From the NCBI GenBank assembly GCA_032988165.1, contig JANTQF010000108.1, positions 41,794 to 105,793 on the forward strand: a DNA stretch of 64,000 nucleotides, written 5' to 3'. Positions within the stretch are counted from its first letter, which is position 1; each line of letters starts with the position of its first letter. The translations under genes were made by a program, and so were the position numbers. Below, one piece after another: positions 37,003 to 49,115 of this stretch. This stretch comes from Emmonsiellopsis sp. PD_33. Taxonomy: Eukaryota > Ascomycota > Eurotiomycetes > Onygenales > Ajellomycetaceae. The notes below the pieces were generated by a model. That model made no database searches and was not told where the DNA came from. It saw only the letters and a program-made list of their open reading frames with translations.

Positions 37003-39066
37003 ATGCAGCTTCTCGACACACCAACCCGCCAGTGGGCGATCCTCTTGAGCAGCGCGCTGCTTGCATATCCTACCTTAGCTGTACCCGTCGAGACGAATGG
37101 ACATGGCGGCGATGGTCCCGATCGCGACCCATTTGCGGTGCTGGATCCGCAGAACTGGGTCAATCCCGACAACATGACCTGGGACGACTGGCTGTCACCG
37201 CCAGACACAAACTGGGCCGATCCCAGCGTCAAGGGCTCGGTCCGTAACTTTAATATCGCTCTAGTTACGGTCGACTACCCGGACATGCCTTTCGTCATAA
37301 CCTTGGACCCCGGGTCAACGGTCTTCGGTAACCCGCAGCCGAGCGTGTCCAATTATGCCCGGGAGGACGTGCCCACATACTACCACGACTTCCTCAACAA
37401 GCCCGGCGAAATTAACAAGGGGCGCACGCTCCATGAGTACTGGATGGGAGACTCAATGGGCCGATATGGCGTGGATCTTACTGCGTTTGGTCCGTACAAA
37501 CTGCCCTTGAAGTCGTTCCAGTACGGCCTTGACGACTGGATGAACGCGGGCTCATGTCCGGATGGGGAGAAGTGTAATGTCGAGCTCCGTGATGACGCCC
37601 TGGGGTCCTGGCGTGCGGACGTTGGCAATGACACCGCCAACTCCTATGAACTTGTTTTCATCCTTTCGGCGGGCCAGGACGAGTCATCTACATGGCAGGA
37701 ATTCGGTGAAATGAAGTTCCTGACGCCTGACGATGTCCCCGCTGAATTCGGTCCTCCAAGCCCGGTCAATGGAACCGATAACAACTGGGCAACCACGCGA
37801 TATGTTCCATGGTCATCATGGGCTGCTGCCTCATGTATCTGGCCGAATGCAGATGGCTCATCTTCAACTCAGAGTGAGAGTTCTGGTATGGGCACATTCG
37901 CGCACGAACTCAGCCATCTCCTTGATATTGGAGATAACTACAACAATCCCTACGGTAATCCGCCGCGACGAGCCTATACGGGTCCCTGGTCCATGTTGTC
38001 TCGTGGTTCTTTCAACGGTCCTGGAGGCCCACATACACGCTGGCAAATCCCACCCGTCCAGGGAGGTTCAATGGGGTCCCATCACACCGTGCGCGACAAA
38101 CTTCAGATTGGACTTGCCAGCAACGAAAGTGTCCTCAGCTTATCCCGCAATGGATTGGCTGACTCGGGTATCGTTGTCGCCCGTTTGATATCACGTGCTG
38201 TCGCTCCTGGCGAGGGGGAGCTCATGGGCATTCGTGTAGCGATGGACGCGGACAACTCTCCGGCGTGTGACGTTGAAAAGGATCCGTTCTGCGACGGCGG
38301 CGGGTATGATACTTACTACATGGAAGTCATCGACCGCATGGGAGCTGATTCCTTCGTCCCTGATTCCGGGGTGATGATCAGCAAAACAAAACCCGAGGGA
38401 GACGGGGCCTATCAGTGGACCATCGACGCAAATCCAGAGGATATGAATACCGTCGACTTTTATCGGCCGGACGGCACGCCCTCGATGATCTCAATCGGCG
38501 ACTACCGCCAGCTGGTCGATGCGCTGTTCCATGCCGGTACTCGATCCGGGAGTGAGTATGAGTATGTCGATGAGGCCAACCGTCTCCATTTCTATATCAT
38601 CGACGCTCATCGCGACAAAAAGGGCATTCTTTCATACACAGCAGCGGTCCGCTCACTTGACTCCGGTAAAGCAAAGAAATCGCGCCAATGCAAGCTTGAT
38701 CTTGGCCGCGGGAAAGTTACCTCCGGTCACGGCAACAATCCCACCGGAAAGGGCGTGACCTGCTCGTTCAAGCTCCGTAATACTAGCCCTAAGCCAAAGA
38801 GCCATGATGGATCTCACCCACAGGATGCCTCCAAGTACTTGCAGTCAGATGTATACAGACTTGAGGCTAGTGTTGAAGGGAAGGGCTGGAAAGTTGAGCT
38901 GCTAAATGCCCTAGCCACCGCCGAATCTGGGAAATCAACGACTGTCAAGGTAGCTGTGGCTGCCGAGAAGTCCGCTGTGCGAGCTGGTAAAGTCAAGCTG
39001 ACTGTGACCTCGGAGTCTGACGCCTCGGTCTCCCAATCTGCCTTCTGCATTGTGGATAAGGATTAG
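37003..39066 (+). CDS. Secreted metalloprotease, M6 (immune-inhibitor-A-like) family
   Basis: Single exon, 687 residues from the ATG at 37003. The frame extends upstream only from a non-ATG codon, and the ATG is followed directly by a hydrophobic signal peptide (WAILLSSALLAYPTLAVP, about residues 11-28). The zinc site is HELSH at 301-305 with Asp308 following (HELSHLLDIGDNY). A conserved block PWSMLSRGSFNGPGGPHTRW lies downstream, as in fungal M6-like domains. The C-terminal 120 residues form a beta-rich, Ser/Thr/Val-rich module (TVKVAVAAEKS, GKVKLTVTSES) resembling an Ig-like or NEW3-type domain. Predicted to be extracellular and to degrade protein substrates. Codon use is even and lacks the C-to-G block pattern of the flanking gene groups. 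Confidence 0.88.
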   Translation: MQLLDTPTRQWAILLSSALLAYPTLAVPVETNGHGGDGPDRDPFAVLDPQNWVNPDNMTWDDWLSPPDTNWADPSVKGSVRNFNIALVTVDYPDMPFVITLDPGSTVFGNPQPSVSNYAREDVPTYYHDFLNKPGEINKGRTLHEYWMGDSMGRYGVDLTAFGPYKLPLKSFQYGLDDWMNAGSCPDGEKCNVELRDDALGSWRADVGNDTANSYELVFILSAGQDESSTWQEFGEMKFLTPDDVPAEFGPPSPVNGTDNNWATTRYVPWSSWAAASCIWPNADGSSSTQSESSGMGTFAHELSHLLDIGDNYNNPYGNPPRRAYTGPWSMLSRGSFNGPGGPHTRWQIPPVQGGSMGSHHTVRDKLQIGLASNESVLSLSRNGLADSGIVVARLISRAVAPGEGELMGIRVAMDADNSPACDVEKDPFCDGGGYDTYYMEVIDRMGADSFVPDSGVMISKTKPEGDGAYQWTIDANPEDMNTVDFYRPDGTPSMISIGDYRQLVDALFHAGTRSGSEYEYVDEANRLHFYIIDAHRDKKGILSYTAAVRSLDSGKAKKSRQCKLDLGRGKVTSGHGNNPTGKGVTCSFKLRNTSPKPKSHDGSHPQDASKYLQSDVYRLEASVEGKGWKVELLNALATAESGKSTTVKVAVAAEKSAVRAGKVKLTVTSESDASVSQSAFCIVDKD

Positions 39067-40154
39067 TTAAGCCGCGATCGAGGAGGCTGCTTTGGCGGGC
39101 TTCTCACGAAATTATCCATGTACGCTTAATGTTGTTGTTAATGTAGGTAGCGATACATGTCTCCGCAAAATATAATTAATACCTTCGAAGTTATGGTCTT
39201 CGATAACCCTGTTCAATGTAGCCTTTCAAAACCAGCCCAGTTAGTTAAGAGAGCAACAGGGTTGGCCCGTCGTTGTCAAACACAATAGACGCCATATTTA
39301 TGACCCTTATTAGCCTTTCGGGTTGATTTCAACAAGCCCGGTCTATTATCCATAGCTTCCAATAGAGAATGAGAGGTCGGAGTGGTTTGATCGGCTTTTC
39401 CTCGTGCCCAATTTCGCCGTCGGATCAACTTCCGTCGAGGCCTTCGAGGCCTTCGAGGGCGTATATGGGATATTTTTCGACGGCCCTCCACACTCTGTTT
39501 GTAGACCCGTCGATCGCCGGGTTTAGGACTCTGAAGATCCGTCGTCCCCGCGTAACTTATTAGACCGTTGACTTTTAGCCATGGCAAACCGCCCAGGCTT
39601 ACATTTTCGTGCTGCAAAAGCCACATGCGTCACAGGGTGAAGCTCTCCTCGGTCCAATCAGCTATAAAACTGCCCTGGGATGTGATTAGTTTATTATTAT
39701 GGTACGTTACGTTTCAAGGCAATTCTGTCCGTGGTGGAGATGCCAATCCGGCAAAATGCAGGCATGAAAGCTAGAACTTGGTGGAAGTTTGCAAACGTCA
39801 TATCTGATCAAAAGGTGATGATGGATGGGTTTAATAAAGAAAATAGTTGTACCTACCTGGTTGAATTTTATGCTTGTATCTCCACATATGCAGCAGCAAG
39901 ACTTATTACGAATGTTATGTATGCGGTTATTATTTTCATTGACGCGACGCGTTAGCCATCGTTGCGTCTGTTTTCCGTTCTCTCTCTCTGAAAAGATAAT
40001 AGGCTATTATTATTAGTTGTTAGCTGCAACGAAGAATCTACAGCATCAGCATACTATTCATCTCATTCGGGCTTCTTTTTCTCTATAACGGTCTATTACA
40101 TCCGCAGTAACGAGATTCTGAATTTTTTTTCCCCTGTTTTTTCTTTATTGATCA

Positions 40155-40162
40155 CGCCGAGA
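40155..40162. repeat. Left copy of 8-bp target-site duplication (CGCCGAGA)
   Basis: CGCCGAGA directly precedes the element at 40163 and is repeated exactly at 40572-40579 directly after it. Eight-base duplications are typical of hAT transposases. Confidence 0.88.
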
Positions 40163-40571
40163 CAGTGTGTAAACCGAATCGATTCGAATTAACCCCCAAA
40201 AAAAACTACTTTTCTAAATTTCTCAACAACCAGAGTAGATACAGAGATGTAGTTAATTAATAAAAGAATAGCACACTGAGAGCTACATAATGATATAAAA
40301 ATAATGTTTTTTTTATTTAATTTGTAGTAGATATTTGATTTTCTATCCTGAATTATTTGGGAAAACTGAAACCCGAATAATTTGGACTAATAGTAACCAT
40401 AGAATCTTTTGGATTTTATTTAAATTATATAAAATCTATATCATTATGTAGCTCTCAGTGAGCTATTCTTTTATTAATTAACTACATCTCTGTATCTACT
40501 CTGGTTGTTGAGAAATTTAGAAAAGTAGTTTTTTTTGGGGGTTAATTCGAATCGATTCGGTTTACACACTG
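40163..40571. mobile_element. 409-bp hAT-like MITE with 135-bp terminal inverted repeats
   Basis: Bases 40163-40297 and 40437-40571 are inverted repeats, 135 bp each, that I aligned base by base: one mismatch (40273 against 40461). Both ends read CAGTGTGTAAACC inward, matching the CAG-type ends of hAT transposons. The central 139 bp are AT-rich and code for nothing. A perfect 8-bp duplication flanks the element. It has no transposase, so it would have moved with one supplied elsewhere in the genome. The near-identical arms imply recent insertion and little repeat-induced point mutation. No second copy is in this window. Confidence 0.88.
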
Positions 40572-40579
40572 CGCCGAGA
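40572..40579. repeat. Right copy of 8-bp target-site duplication (CGCCGAGA)
   Basis: Exact copy of 40155-40162, directly adjoining the right end of the MITE. Confidence 0.88.
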
Positions 40580-42114
40580 CGACAATCTTTTTTATATCTT
40601 CGGCCGCGGCTCGGCATGCCGGCACCCGAAGTCTGAAGCTAGGTACAGTGCCCAAGGAACCTCCGTACTTGTCTCAACTCCCCACGGGCGTCTGTCGTCT
40701 GATCCGGAGGGCGGGAGGCAAATGACGGAGCCAAAAAGACATCGCTGAAACAGGGGAATTATTATCTTGTCGTAGGTGGCTGACTCGCCTGACATGGGAT
40801 CCCGGTTCAGGGTCATGCCGAGGCTTTTAGTCGCCGGACCAATCGACCGAAAAGCTTGTTTTTGCGTGCGCTATCGAAAAACTGTTTCGCAGGACGGTGG
40901 TCAGTCGATGAAAAGAGAAAAGACTACCGTTGGCGAGGAGAGATCTGGAGGGAGGAAATTATTGAGGTATATGACAACGGCCTTCATCTTCGTTTGTCTC
41001 TCCTCCCTCTCTCTCCGCAAACTTCGCAGGAAAAAAGTTTCTTCGCTCCGACCTCAGGATATATCCGGTTGATTCGGGACGGGTCGTCTAGGAAAACTAG
41101 GGACAGAATCACCAAACTAACCAATCAAAGTCCGTTACCAGTGCCGCAAAGTTGCCAGTACCATAGACCCGTGTCAGGGCCAGGGGCAAAAAACCTTTGC
41201 TTCGGCACGTTCGCCCTGCTTGGATAAATGGGAATGGCACCATGTGGGCTCTGTATATGGAGATCAGGGCACGGAGATCCGGAAATCGTTTTAAATCAGG
41301 TGGTGATTTTCCGCCAAGTACAATGGTTGGCGGGAACCGTGGGTCGAATTGGCGCGCTTGCCGGGTGTAACGATGTCCCTTGGGCGAAGTTGTGCAGCGA
41401 AGAGGTGGATGTTGGATGTTAGATTCGCTTGAATTTTGCCGCGGTCATCGGAGGGGCTTCGGACTATGTAGAGCTGAGTCTGTGTGCCGTGAGGATATAA
41501 GATCTCAACTCTGTAGACTCGAGATTTCAATTTCCGGGGTTTATGTTTTGCCACCATCTATTTTTCCGTCCCTGGCTCTCGACTCTCGAACGCCATGGGT
41601 GAAGTGCATGTCCAGACCCAAAAGCCACGCATCGGTTAATTGGGTTTCATTTTCTGAAATCTTTTCGTCTCGTCTCCACCTATCCCTAAGCGCTGCTCGC
41701 TCTATTTAGGCTAAGCTTGGAGTTTTCTAGAACCCCATGCTTCGGAGGGCGGAAGAAGCACATTGCTACTACGTCATTTTATATTCGCACTCGCCAGCGT
41801 CCGAGGCACTTCGATTCGGGTAGTCCGATATTTCTCCATGAGATCATAATTCACAGCCACTAGAATCCCGCACCGTAGCCCCACGGGGGGTGGCGGCGGA
41901 GGCGGTTTTCTCGTGTCAGATTTTTTGCGGAGATTTCTCCTGGTTATTAAAAGGGGCCCGGGGGAAGCCGGTGGGAAATTCTTTGAAGTTGAATATCTGA
42001 GCCTTTTTCTCTAAAATACTCATTCGCCCATCCTCCCTATTGCCTGTGTGTACTCACTGTTGACTCAAGCACATTTGTCCCTTATCTTCTCTGTCGCAGG
42101 CGATTTAGACAATC

Positions 42115-44176
42115 ATGGCAGGCGGAGCGGAGGTGATGACAATGTCCGCACGGCGTGCGGCGTTGGCAGGCCCTTCAGGATTCAAGGGCCTGATTCGCAA
42201 CAGAAAAACGGTCGGCATTGCACTGTTCGCGTCTCTTGGTGGTTTCGTCTATGGGTGTAAGCAAGACCATGAAAAGCTTTCGAGGAGGTCGGATATTGAC
42301 TGTTGCGAATAGACAACCAAGGAATGTTCAGTCAAGTCATGAAAATGACAGCATTCATTAACCGGGTACGTTAAATGGATTGATTATCTTGAACACAGCC
42401 ACGTTTGATGAGTACTGACTGATATCTTTGACTCTTGCAGACCGATGGATACGCCAAGCAAACAGGAACTGCGCAGGGTCTTCTAACTTCGATCCTGGAA
42501 CTTGGAGCCTGGCTTGGAACTTTGTTCAACGGTTATCTCGCAGATGCTGCCGGTCGTCGTTGGTGTACGATGATTGCCGTTGTGGTATTCTCCGTTGGTG
42601 TGATTGTGCAGGCTTGTACGCAAAGTAAGGATTATGTCTATGCCGGTCGATTCGTTACTGGTATTGGCGTCGGTAGCTTGAGTATGGTAGTGCCACTGTA
42701 TAACGCAGAACTGGCCCCCCCCGAGGTCAGGGGGTCTCTTGTGGCTGTACAACAACTGGCAATCACGTTTGGAATTATGATCAGTTTCTGGGTAAGTAAA
42801 AACCAAATATCCTTGAACAATATGTATAGCATAGCCGACTAACCAAAAATCAACCGTAGCTTGGTTATGGCACCAATTTCATCGGCGGAATTGGAGAGGG
42901 CCAATCTGATGCGGCCTGGTTGATTCCCGTATGCGTTCAGCTCATTCCTGCTGCCATACTTGGTGCTGGAATGTTGCTCTTCATGCCTCAATCACCCCGG
43001 CATTTGATGAACCAAGATCGCGAGGAAGAGTGTTTGCAGACACTCGCTAGACTTCGAGGTACCTCAACTGATGATCTACTCGTCAAAGTGGAATTCCTCG
43101 AAATCAAAGCGCTCCGCGAATTCGAAGTCCGGACTGCTGCAAAAAAGTATCCCCAGTACCAGGATGGTTCGTTCAAGAGTCGGTTTATGATCGGCCTAAA
43201 TGATTATATGTCTCTGGTCACAAATCCGTCCCTTTTTAAGCGAACGGCAGTTGCTGTAGGTCTCCTATTTTCATTCTTGGCACCTGCTGTCGATTTGGCA
43301 GAATTCGACTAACGGAGATCCCAGTGTCTTGTGATGACGTTCCAGCAATGGAACGGTATCAACGCTATCAATTATTACGTGAGTTCAATCAGATTAAGCT
43401 CCCAAACGACATCGCAAGCTGATTTGCAAAATTAGGCGCCTTTCATCTTCGACGACTTCGGATTGAGTGGAGACACCACTTCGCTTCTCGCCACTGGCGT
43501 GATTGGCTGTCTAGAGTTTCTCTTCACACTGCCGGCAGTTCTCTGGGTTGATAAATTCGGCCGGAAAACCATCCTTATAACAGGAGCCATTGGTATGGCA
43601 GCCTGCCATTTCATCGTCGCCGGTATAATTGGAGCTTATTCAGATAAATGGGACGAGCACCGTGCAGCTGGATGGGTTGCTGTTGCCTTTGTCTGGGTCT
43701 TTATCATTAACTTCGCATACTCCTGGGGTCCTGTTGCATGGATTATTGCATCGGAGGTGTTCCCCCTGAGCATGCGTGCTAAGGGTGTTGGTCTTGGAGG
43801 AAGTAGCAATTGGGTAGGTCGGAATCTGAGGTATATTCATTTGGACTCGTTGCTGATTTTATCGATATAGCTCAACAACTTCGCTGTTGCGGTTTCCACA
43901 TCACCGTTTATTGCAGCCTCAAATTTTGGTGCCTTCATCTTCTTCGGTTGCGTCACAACAGTGGGCGCAATATATGTGTACTTCCTTGTCCCCGAGACGA
44001 AGGGTCTTACCCTAGAAGAAATGGACGAGCTCTTTGGTTCTACCAGTATGGCAGCTGAGGATGCCAAAATGAAGGAGGAAATTGAAAGGAGTTTGGGTCT
44101 TGATGAGCTTCTTGGAACTGAGAGCAGTGGTGAGCCGTCTGACGAAAAGAAGGGGACTGCGGATCATAGGCCATAA
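42115..44176 (+). CDS. MFS sugar/H+ symporter (sugar porter family)
   Basis: Seven exons, 42115-42256, 42313-42365, 42441-42791, 42860-43255, 43325-43378, 43436-43813 and 43871-44176, give 559 residues. All introns are GT-AG and the phases fit. Twelve membrane helices are expected. Signatures seen: GGFVYGYNQGMF in helix 1 (split by intron 1), ADAAGRRW (loop 2-3), PQSPRHLMNQDREEE after helix 6 (usual PESPR with Gln), TFQQWNGINAINYYAPFIF in helix 7, VDKFGRK, and VPETKGLTLEEMDELF after helix 12. These define the fungal hexose/polyol/quinate-type porters of the plasma membrane; the substrate cannot be read from the sequence. The hydrophilic C-terminal tail is Glu/Lys-rich. Confidence 0.94.
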
Positions 44177-45578
44177 ACGGGGTTTCTTTGTTTTATCCAG
44201 GGAGGTATCAACAAACAGCTGGTTTTAAAGAGGCAGGCCTCGTGCTCCTGGGAATGCACATCAGCACTGTAAGATACAATATGCAGGGTGATCGACATCT
44301 GCTATGCCAATATAACATTCATTTCATTAACAAAAATGTAACTGTGGTCCATGGGTGACTGTCAACGGCTTGGATTGTAAATGATGTGGATATAACCAAG
44401 TTGTTCTTGAAGCGATGAGGTGTTCGATATTGGTCGTAGGGTTTTGATGTCTTGGCGGATCGGAAAAACAATCTTCCGTTACCAACAATGACCACATCGA
44501 AAACGTTGTTTACTCCTCCGTCCTTTCTCCTTGATCCTCAGGGCCTCACGGTACTTGAGTTCCACGAGACGAGCTTAAGGCACAGGTTAATGCGTCATTC
44601 CCTAGTTTCTTTTACTAAACTTCGTCATCGTTACGAAACCCCCAATCTCATCCTCCCTTTCGCCAATCTTAAAGTTGGAGCTGAGCGAACAGAACTGCAG
44701 AACATTTGCAAAAAGGTGGCGTAGGCCATGTGTGCTTGCAATTGGATAGGGTGGTCAGTTGGTGTCCTGTCGCGATGCATGGATGACTTTCTATCACATT
44801 GATTTGAGAGTCCAGAAGGCCGTGGGTTCGCCAAAAACCTGGATTTGGCCAGGAGCCCGACATGCGATATCGTGGTTAGCCAATTCGAGCTTGTTTCCTC
44901 TCCCATCCTTTTGGTCCTGATAAGCAGCATGCCGAGTATGGTCAGCATTTGGAAATGGCCTGGGACTATGCTGACAAGACTCGGCTTTGGCCGTCAATGA
45001 TGACGGCACTTATGATTGCTAGAGATGATGATGGGTATTCTTGAACTCAACCCTAATATCCCATCCAAACTTAATTTTTATTTTACCGGAGTGAGTATCC
45101 AGCCCTTGTTTGTCCAACTTTACCCGGTTGATGTTGGTTTAAAGCCCAACATGGATTGAGGTGATGTGACCTCGCCTCAGAAATCAGACTTTTTTACCTT
45201 TTTTTTTAAGGATTTGTGGTGATCTCAGGGCTTAAAAATAAGCTAAAAAATTTGCCTGCAAGAATGGACTGGCATGTCTGAGCGACGAAGGGGGGATCAA
45301 ACTTGGTTCACTGGCTCGAATCGCATTTTAAGGGCTCACGGAGCTGAACATGTTCTTACACAAGCCTTGGGTTTAATCCAATAATCGCTTGACGAGGTAA
45401 TATGCTTGTTAGGTCACAGCCATCTTGTCACCGACCTTTCAGCTAACCCAAAATATAGTTTTCTCGTTGGATATAAAGTCCTCATCGAAGGCTTCCATTC
45501 TAGTCTTTTCCTTTGGAGCTATACAAACACGCACCGGGTTATATTACAACAACGCAAAGTATAAAGCCACACACGACC
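44177..45578. other. Intergenic between the sugar transporter and the DJ-1/PfpI gene
   Basis: About 1.4 kb. It holds the transporter 3' UTR and the PfpI promoter. I see no gene, repeat or RNA. Confidence 0.6.
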
Positions 45579-46349
45579 ATGTCCAACGACATTAAAGCCC
45601 TCCTCCTCCCCTTCCCTGACTTCGACACCCTGGACCTCTTCGCACCAATCGAGGTTCTAGGAAAAGGGGCTGCCATCGGGGGATTAAATATCACGTTCGA
45701 CATCGCAACGGTTTCGCAGCCAACTCTAAGCTTAGAGAAACTACCTGTCGTCCCAACTCTCACAATCAGCGAAGCCCTCCAGTGTCTCGAAAAATACGAA
45801 ATCGTCATTCAGCCTGGGGCTGGTGTGGAAGCGATTGAGAAGTACCTCGAACGCCCCGAGGAGCTGGGACTGGACCGAAATGCCGTTAGCCAACATCTGG
45901 AGCTCCTGTTGAAATTCTCGCAATTGACCACCGCCTCGGAGCGCGGATGCCATCGCGTGCTTATGACCATTTGCACTGGAGCATTGATAGCTGGGCTGGC
46001 GGGGGCGCTTAGTCATTCCACTGTTACAACTCACTATGAGGGGCTGGATAACCTTAAGAGGTACTGTGAGATGGGAGGGCAGGGGACGAAGGTTATTCCT
46101 GACATAGGCGACGGGGGTTGGAAGGGTTTCAAGGATGCACAGAAGCAGATGTGGAGATGGGCTACAACAATCCGCCCTGGGTATGGAGTGAAGATCATCA
46201 GCTCTGGGGGGATTAGTTGCGGTTTGGACGCGTCCCTGTACTTGGTGAGCGAGTTGGAGGTGTGGAAGGATGGAAAATTAGAGAAGGTCGGGATAGAAAA
46301 GGCACATATGTGCGCGAGGATAATGGAGTATGCTTGGAGATGGGCTTGA
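45579..46349 (+). CDS. DJ-1/PfpI family protein
   Basis: Single exon, 256 residues. The frame extends upstream but without ATG; the ATG at 45579 gives MSNDIKALLLPFPDFDTLDL, a normal family start. Class I glutamine-amidotransferase-like fold. The nucleophile elbow is MTICTGALIAG with Cys132, preceded by VIQPGAG and followed by STVTTHYEGLDNL and SSGGISCGLDASLYLV. Members include isonitrile hydratases, glyoxalase-III-like enzymes and stress proteins; many fungal ones are uncharacterised, so the reaction is open. No signal peptide, so probably cytosolic. An insertion of about 30 charged residues (91-123) before the elbow is longer than in many relatives. Confidence 0.9.
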   Translation: MSNDIKALLLPFPDFDTLDLFAPIEVLGKGAAIGGLNITFDIATVSQPTLSLEKLPVVPTLTISEALQCLEKYEIVIQPGAGVEAIEKYLERPEELGLDRNAVSQHLELLLKFSQLTTASERGCHRVLMTICTGALIAGLAGALSHSTVTTHYEGLDNLKRYCEMGGQGTKVIPDIGDGGWKGFKDAQKQMWRWATTIRPGYGVKIISSGGISCGLDASLYLVSELEVWKDGKLEKVGIEKAHMCARIMEYAWRWA

Positions 46350-46951
46350 GCGGTCCCTTTTGTTTCCTTCCAGTTCCGAAATCTCACCGACAATATGCTA
46401 GGCAAGGTCGGGGCTTAGTACGAGTTCAATGGTTGTTACCTTATCTCGGATTTTATTTGCAACCGCAGGGGAGGTTTTGGACGGGAAATTGAGGAGGAAG
46501 CTAGGTAGTGGTTTTAATTATCTCGGAGTGTTGACAATATGATCACATTACATACTGATGTCGTGAGAATTGAGACTACTTTATATTTCTGTTCAGTGAA
46601 CGATAATTATATTCTGTAAAAGGGTGCATAAAATAAAGGATTGTAACCTCAAATCGTAGGGGTCGATAAGATGAGTTTGATACAGTATGTGTAGTGAGGG
46701 GGCTTGGAGGGGCGGAGACACTTCGGCCCGACACGAGAGCCTAAATCAACGTCAACCCATCCAACATCAAAACAACAACTTTGACGACGTGTTCAACAAC
46801 AGTTATATATCGGACTAGGTACAAAAGAACGCCCCAAGGAATAGCAGATGACAGGGAAACACATTACCACGTGCCCTCCACTATGCTACTACTAATACTC
46901 ACCCCGTCATTAGAAGGAATTGATCCGACGGTATAGGAAAGCAAGCCCCTT
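46350..46951. other. Intergenic between convergent PfpI and sulfate permease genes
   Basis: About 600 bp between two converging genes, so mainly 3' UTRs. AT-rich in the middle; no structure seen. Confidence 0.6.
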
Positions 46952-49115
46952 TCACACCTCTTCTTCCCTGTGAGATACGCTTATTTTTTCGCTTTGCTTT
47001 TCGAACGATTCATCCCCCTGGCTGTTTCGTCTCTGGGTAAGAATGGCGTGGGAAACACTCTTGTACAGCCTAATTGCCTTGGCATTATCGCTCGAATCAT
47101 TCGACCCGTCGGCATCCACGATAACAATGCCAGCCCTTTCAAATCGCTGCCGGATATAATCTGTCATGGCCACAAACCGGACCTCGGCCCCATCGCCCGC
47201 GTATTTTTTCAGTTCGCTGAAGAAGGTGCGTAGGTGTGTTACCGCGGTCGCGTCAGTGTGGTTGACCTTGGCGAAGTCAAGCACCACAAGTGAAATCGGT
47301 GGCAGGGCAGAAGGGTCAGTGATATTCTCCCTTTTACGTAACCGTGCAATTCGTTGCTCAGCCGTGACGGACCAGTTTCTATTTGCCTCAGAGCCATAAG
47401 TGCTGCTATATGCTGGGGAATGGAAGGTTTGGATCACGTCCAGGATCCTGGATTTGGAGCTGTATGCGTTTGGGAAGAAGAACGAATCGTTGAAGCGGAA
47501 TATGCGAGCATCAGGCGGGATAGAAGAAGGGATGCCGCGTGAACTCTCCAAAGCAGTAGCCAGTTCTGATGGCTCGCTGGCCCCAATAGTCCTAACGCGT
47601 GCGAACACCTGACGGATCAAGCAATACACGATGTTGAACGCTACCGAAGCGGCAAGGCCTATTTCCGAGCTCACGAAGAGAGTTACCCAGAACGCCAGCA
47701 TCGAGGAGACAAAATCTGCCAAAGAAGTCTTCCAGTATCGATAAAAAGTTTTTGGGGGGGATATAAGCGGCCAAACTGCGGTGATGATAATAGCTGCAAG
47801 GGTGGCTTTGGGTATCCAGTACAGTGTTCCCACAAGCTTATAGATCGAGACCAGAACAACAGCGGTCGTGACAAATCCGGACAGAGGGGATTTGACTTTG
47901 CATGCAGAGTTAACCGCCGTTCGAGACATAGCGCCTCCAACTCCCATGGAGTGGAAGAAGGCGTTAAAGAAATTTGTGACTCCAAAATAGCACAGCTCCT
48001 GGCTTTGGTCCGTAACATAATCGTTGCGAACCGCGAATGCACGCGCGACGGCACAGTGTTCGACGGCTGCACCAATGAAAATTGCCACGCTTCGACTAGC
48101 TACCTTGCTTATGAGACCCGTGTCTGGGAACCGGGGATGTTCGATCCCGTTCGCTTGAACTTCAGCAACCTCAAAGAGAAAGTTGTCGGGATCCCCGCGG
48201 CTTTTGTTCACGCCGTAGCTGACCCCAGTGTAAAGGACAAGGCAGAGGAATGCCCGTGTGATGGAGAGGAACCAGACGATCTTGTTCTTCTCGCCCCATT
48301 TCCTCCCCGAGCGTTCGAGAATCGTCAGGAGAAGGATTCCAGTGAAGCCGACGGCACAAGTGAGCCCATTGGCTTCGGGTAACTTTGCAAATATGTCATG
48401 TATCTGCTGTGCGGTGCCATCGCCGACACCTTCCTCACCAAGGAGCGAGTCCATTTGGTTGAGAATGATAGTAATGGCAACGGCAGAAATGAAACCGCTT
48501 AGGATGGGCAGGGAGATGAATTCTAGGAGGAACCCTAATTTCAGAAACCCTATTACCATACCGTACACGCCCATCATCAACGCCATGGCCGACGCAATCT
48601 GCGAGGGCGTATATTCTTCGTGAAGCGCCTCGACAGCCTCGGATGTCAGGAGACCGATGAGGGATGTCGGTCCTGTGGATAGATCTGGGACATCATGCCA
48701 TCAGCAATGAGCTACGGTTTCAACTATGATCATGGAATACCAGTGAGAAGAGGAATTAATGGGAATTTAGCGGTTATTTGCCTTTTGTTGTTCCCATGAA
48801 CGCATACAACGCGGCCGGAAGCCAGCTGGACATCAAGCCATACTGCACAGGAATCGTAGCGATCTTCGCATACGACAGGCTCTGGGGGATAAGCATGAGT
48901 CCCAGCGTCAACCCGGCGATCAAATCGTTCACCAGCCAACGATAGTTATATCGTGGGAGCCAGCCCACGATTGGCACTTTTTCGAGTAGGTATATCACGG
49001 CCGCTGAGGGGAAAGCCAGAGCCCCCTGAATGCCTAGGCGGATGAAGCGGTTCCAATTGACATCATTTTTGACGTCGTCTCTGACAATTTCCAAGATTCT
49101 CGTTATTTTATCCAT
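46952..49115 (-). CDS. SulP-family sulfate permease with STAS domain
   Basis: Two exons on the minus strand, 49115-48782 and 48684-46952, give 688 residues. Signatures: NYRWLVNDLIAGLTLGLMLIPQSLSYA and GTTKDLSTGPTSLIGLLTSE in the first membrane segments, about 10-14 helices in all, and a C-terminal cytosolic STAS domain (LVVLDFAKVNHTDATAVTHL) near residues 540-640. The junction falls in the GTTK-DLSTGP block. The only donor that restores this block is GC (AAAAG|GCAAAT), with acceptor CCCAG at 48685, so the intron appears to be of the GC-AG class, 97 nt. Expected to take up sulfate or a related anion at the plasma membrane. The annotated start MDKITRILEIV lacks a long N-terminal extension, which is normal for a subset of fungal members. 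Confidence 0.92.

Larger units (their letters stand above)
39067..42114. other. Intergenic between the protease and the sugar transporter, with a MITE insertion
   Basis: About 3 kb. The only clear structure is the inverted-repeat element at 40163-40571. A small CGAGGCCTT repeat sits near 39437-39460. The last 400 bp should contain the transporter promoter. Frames at 40776-41227 and 41380-41709 have no recognisable product. Confidence 0.6.
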
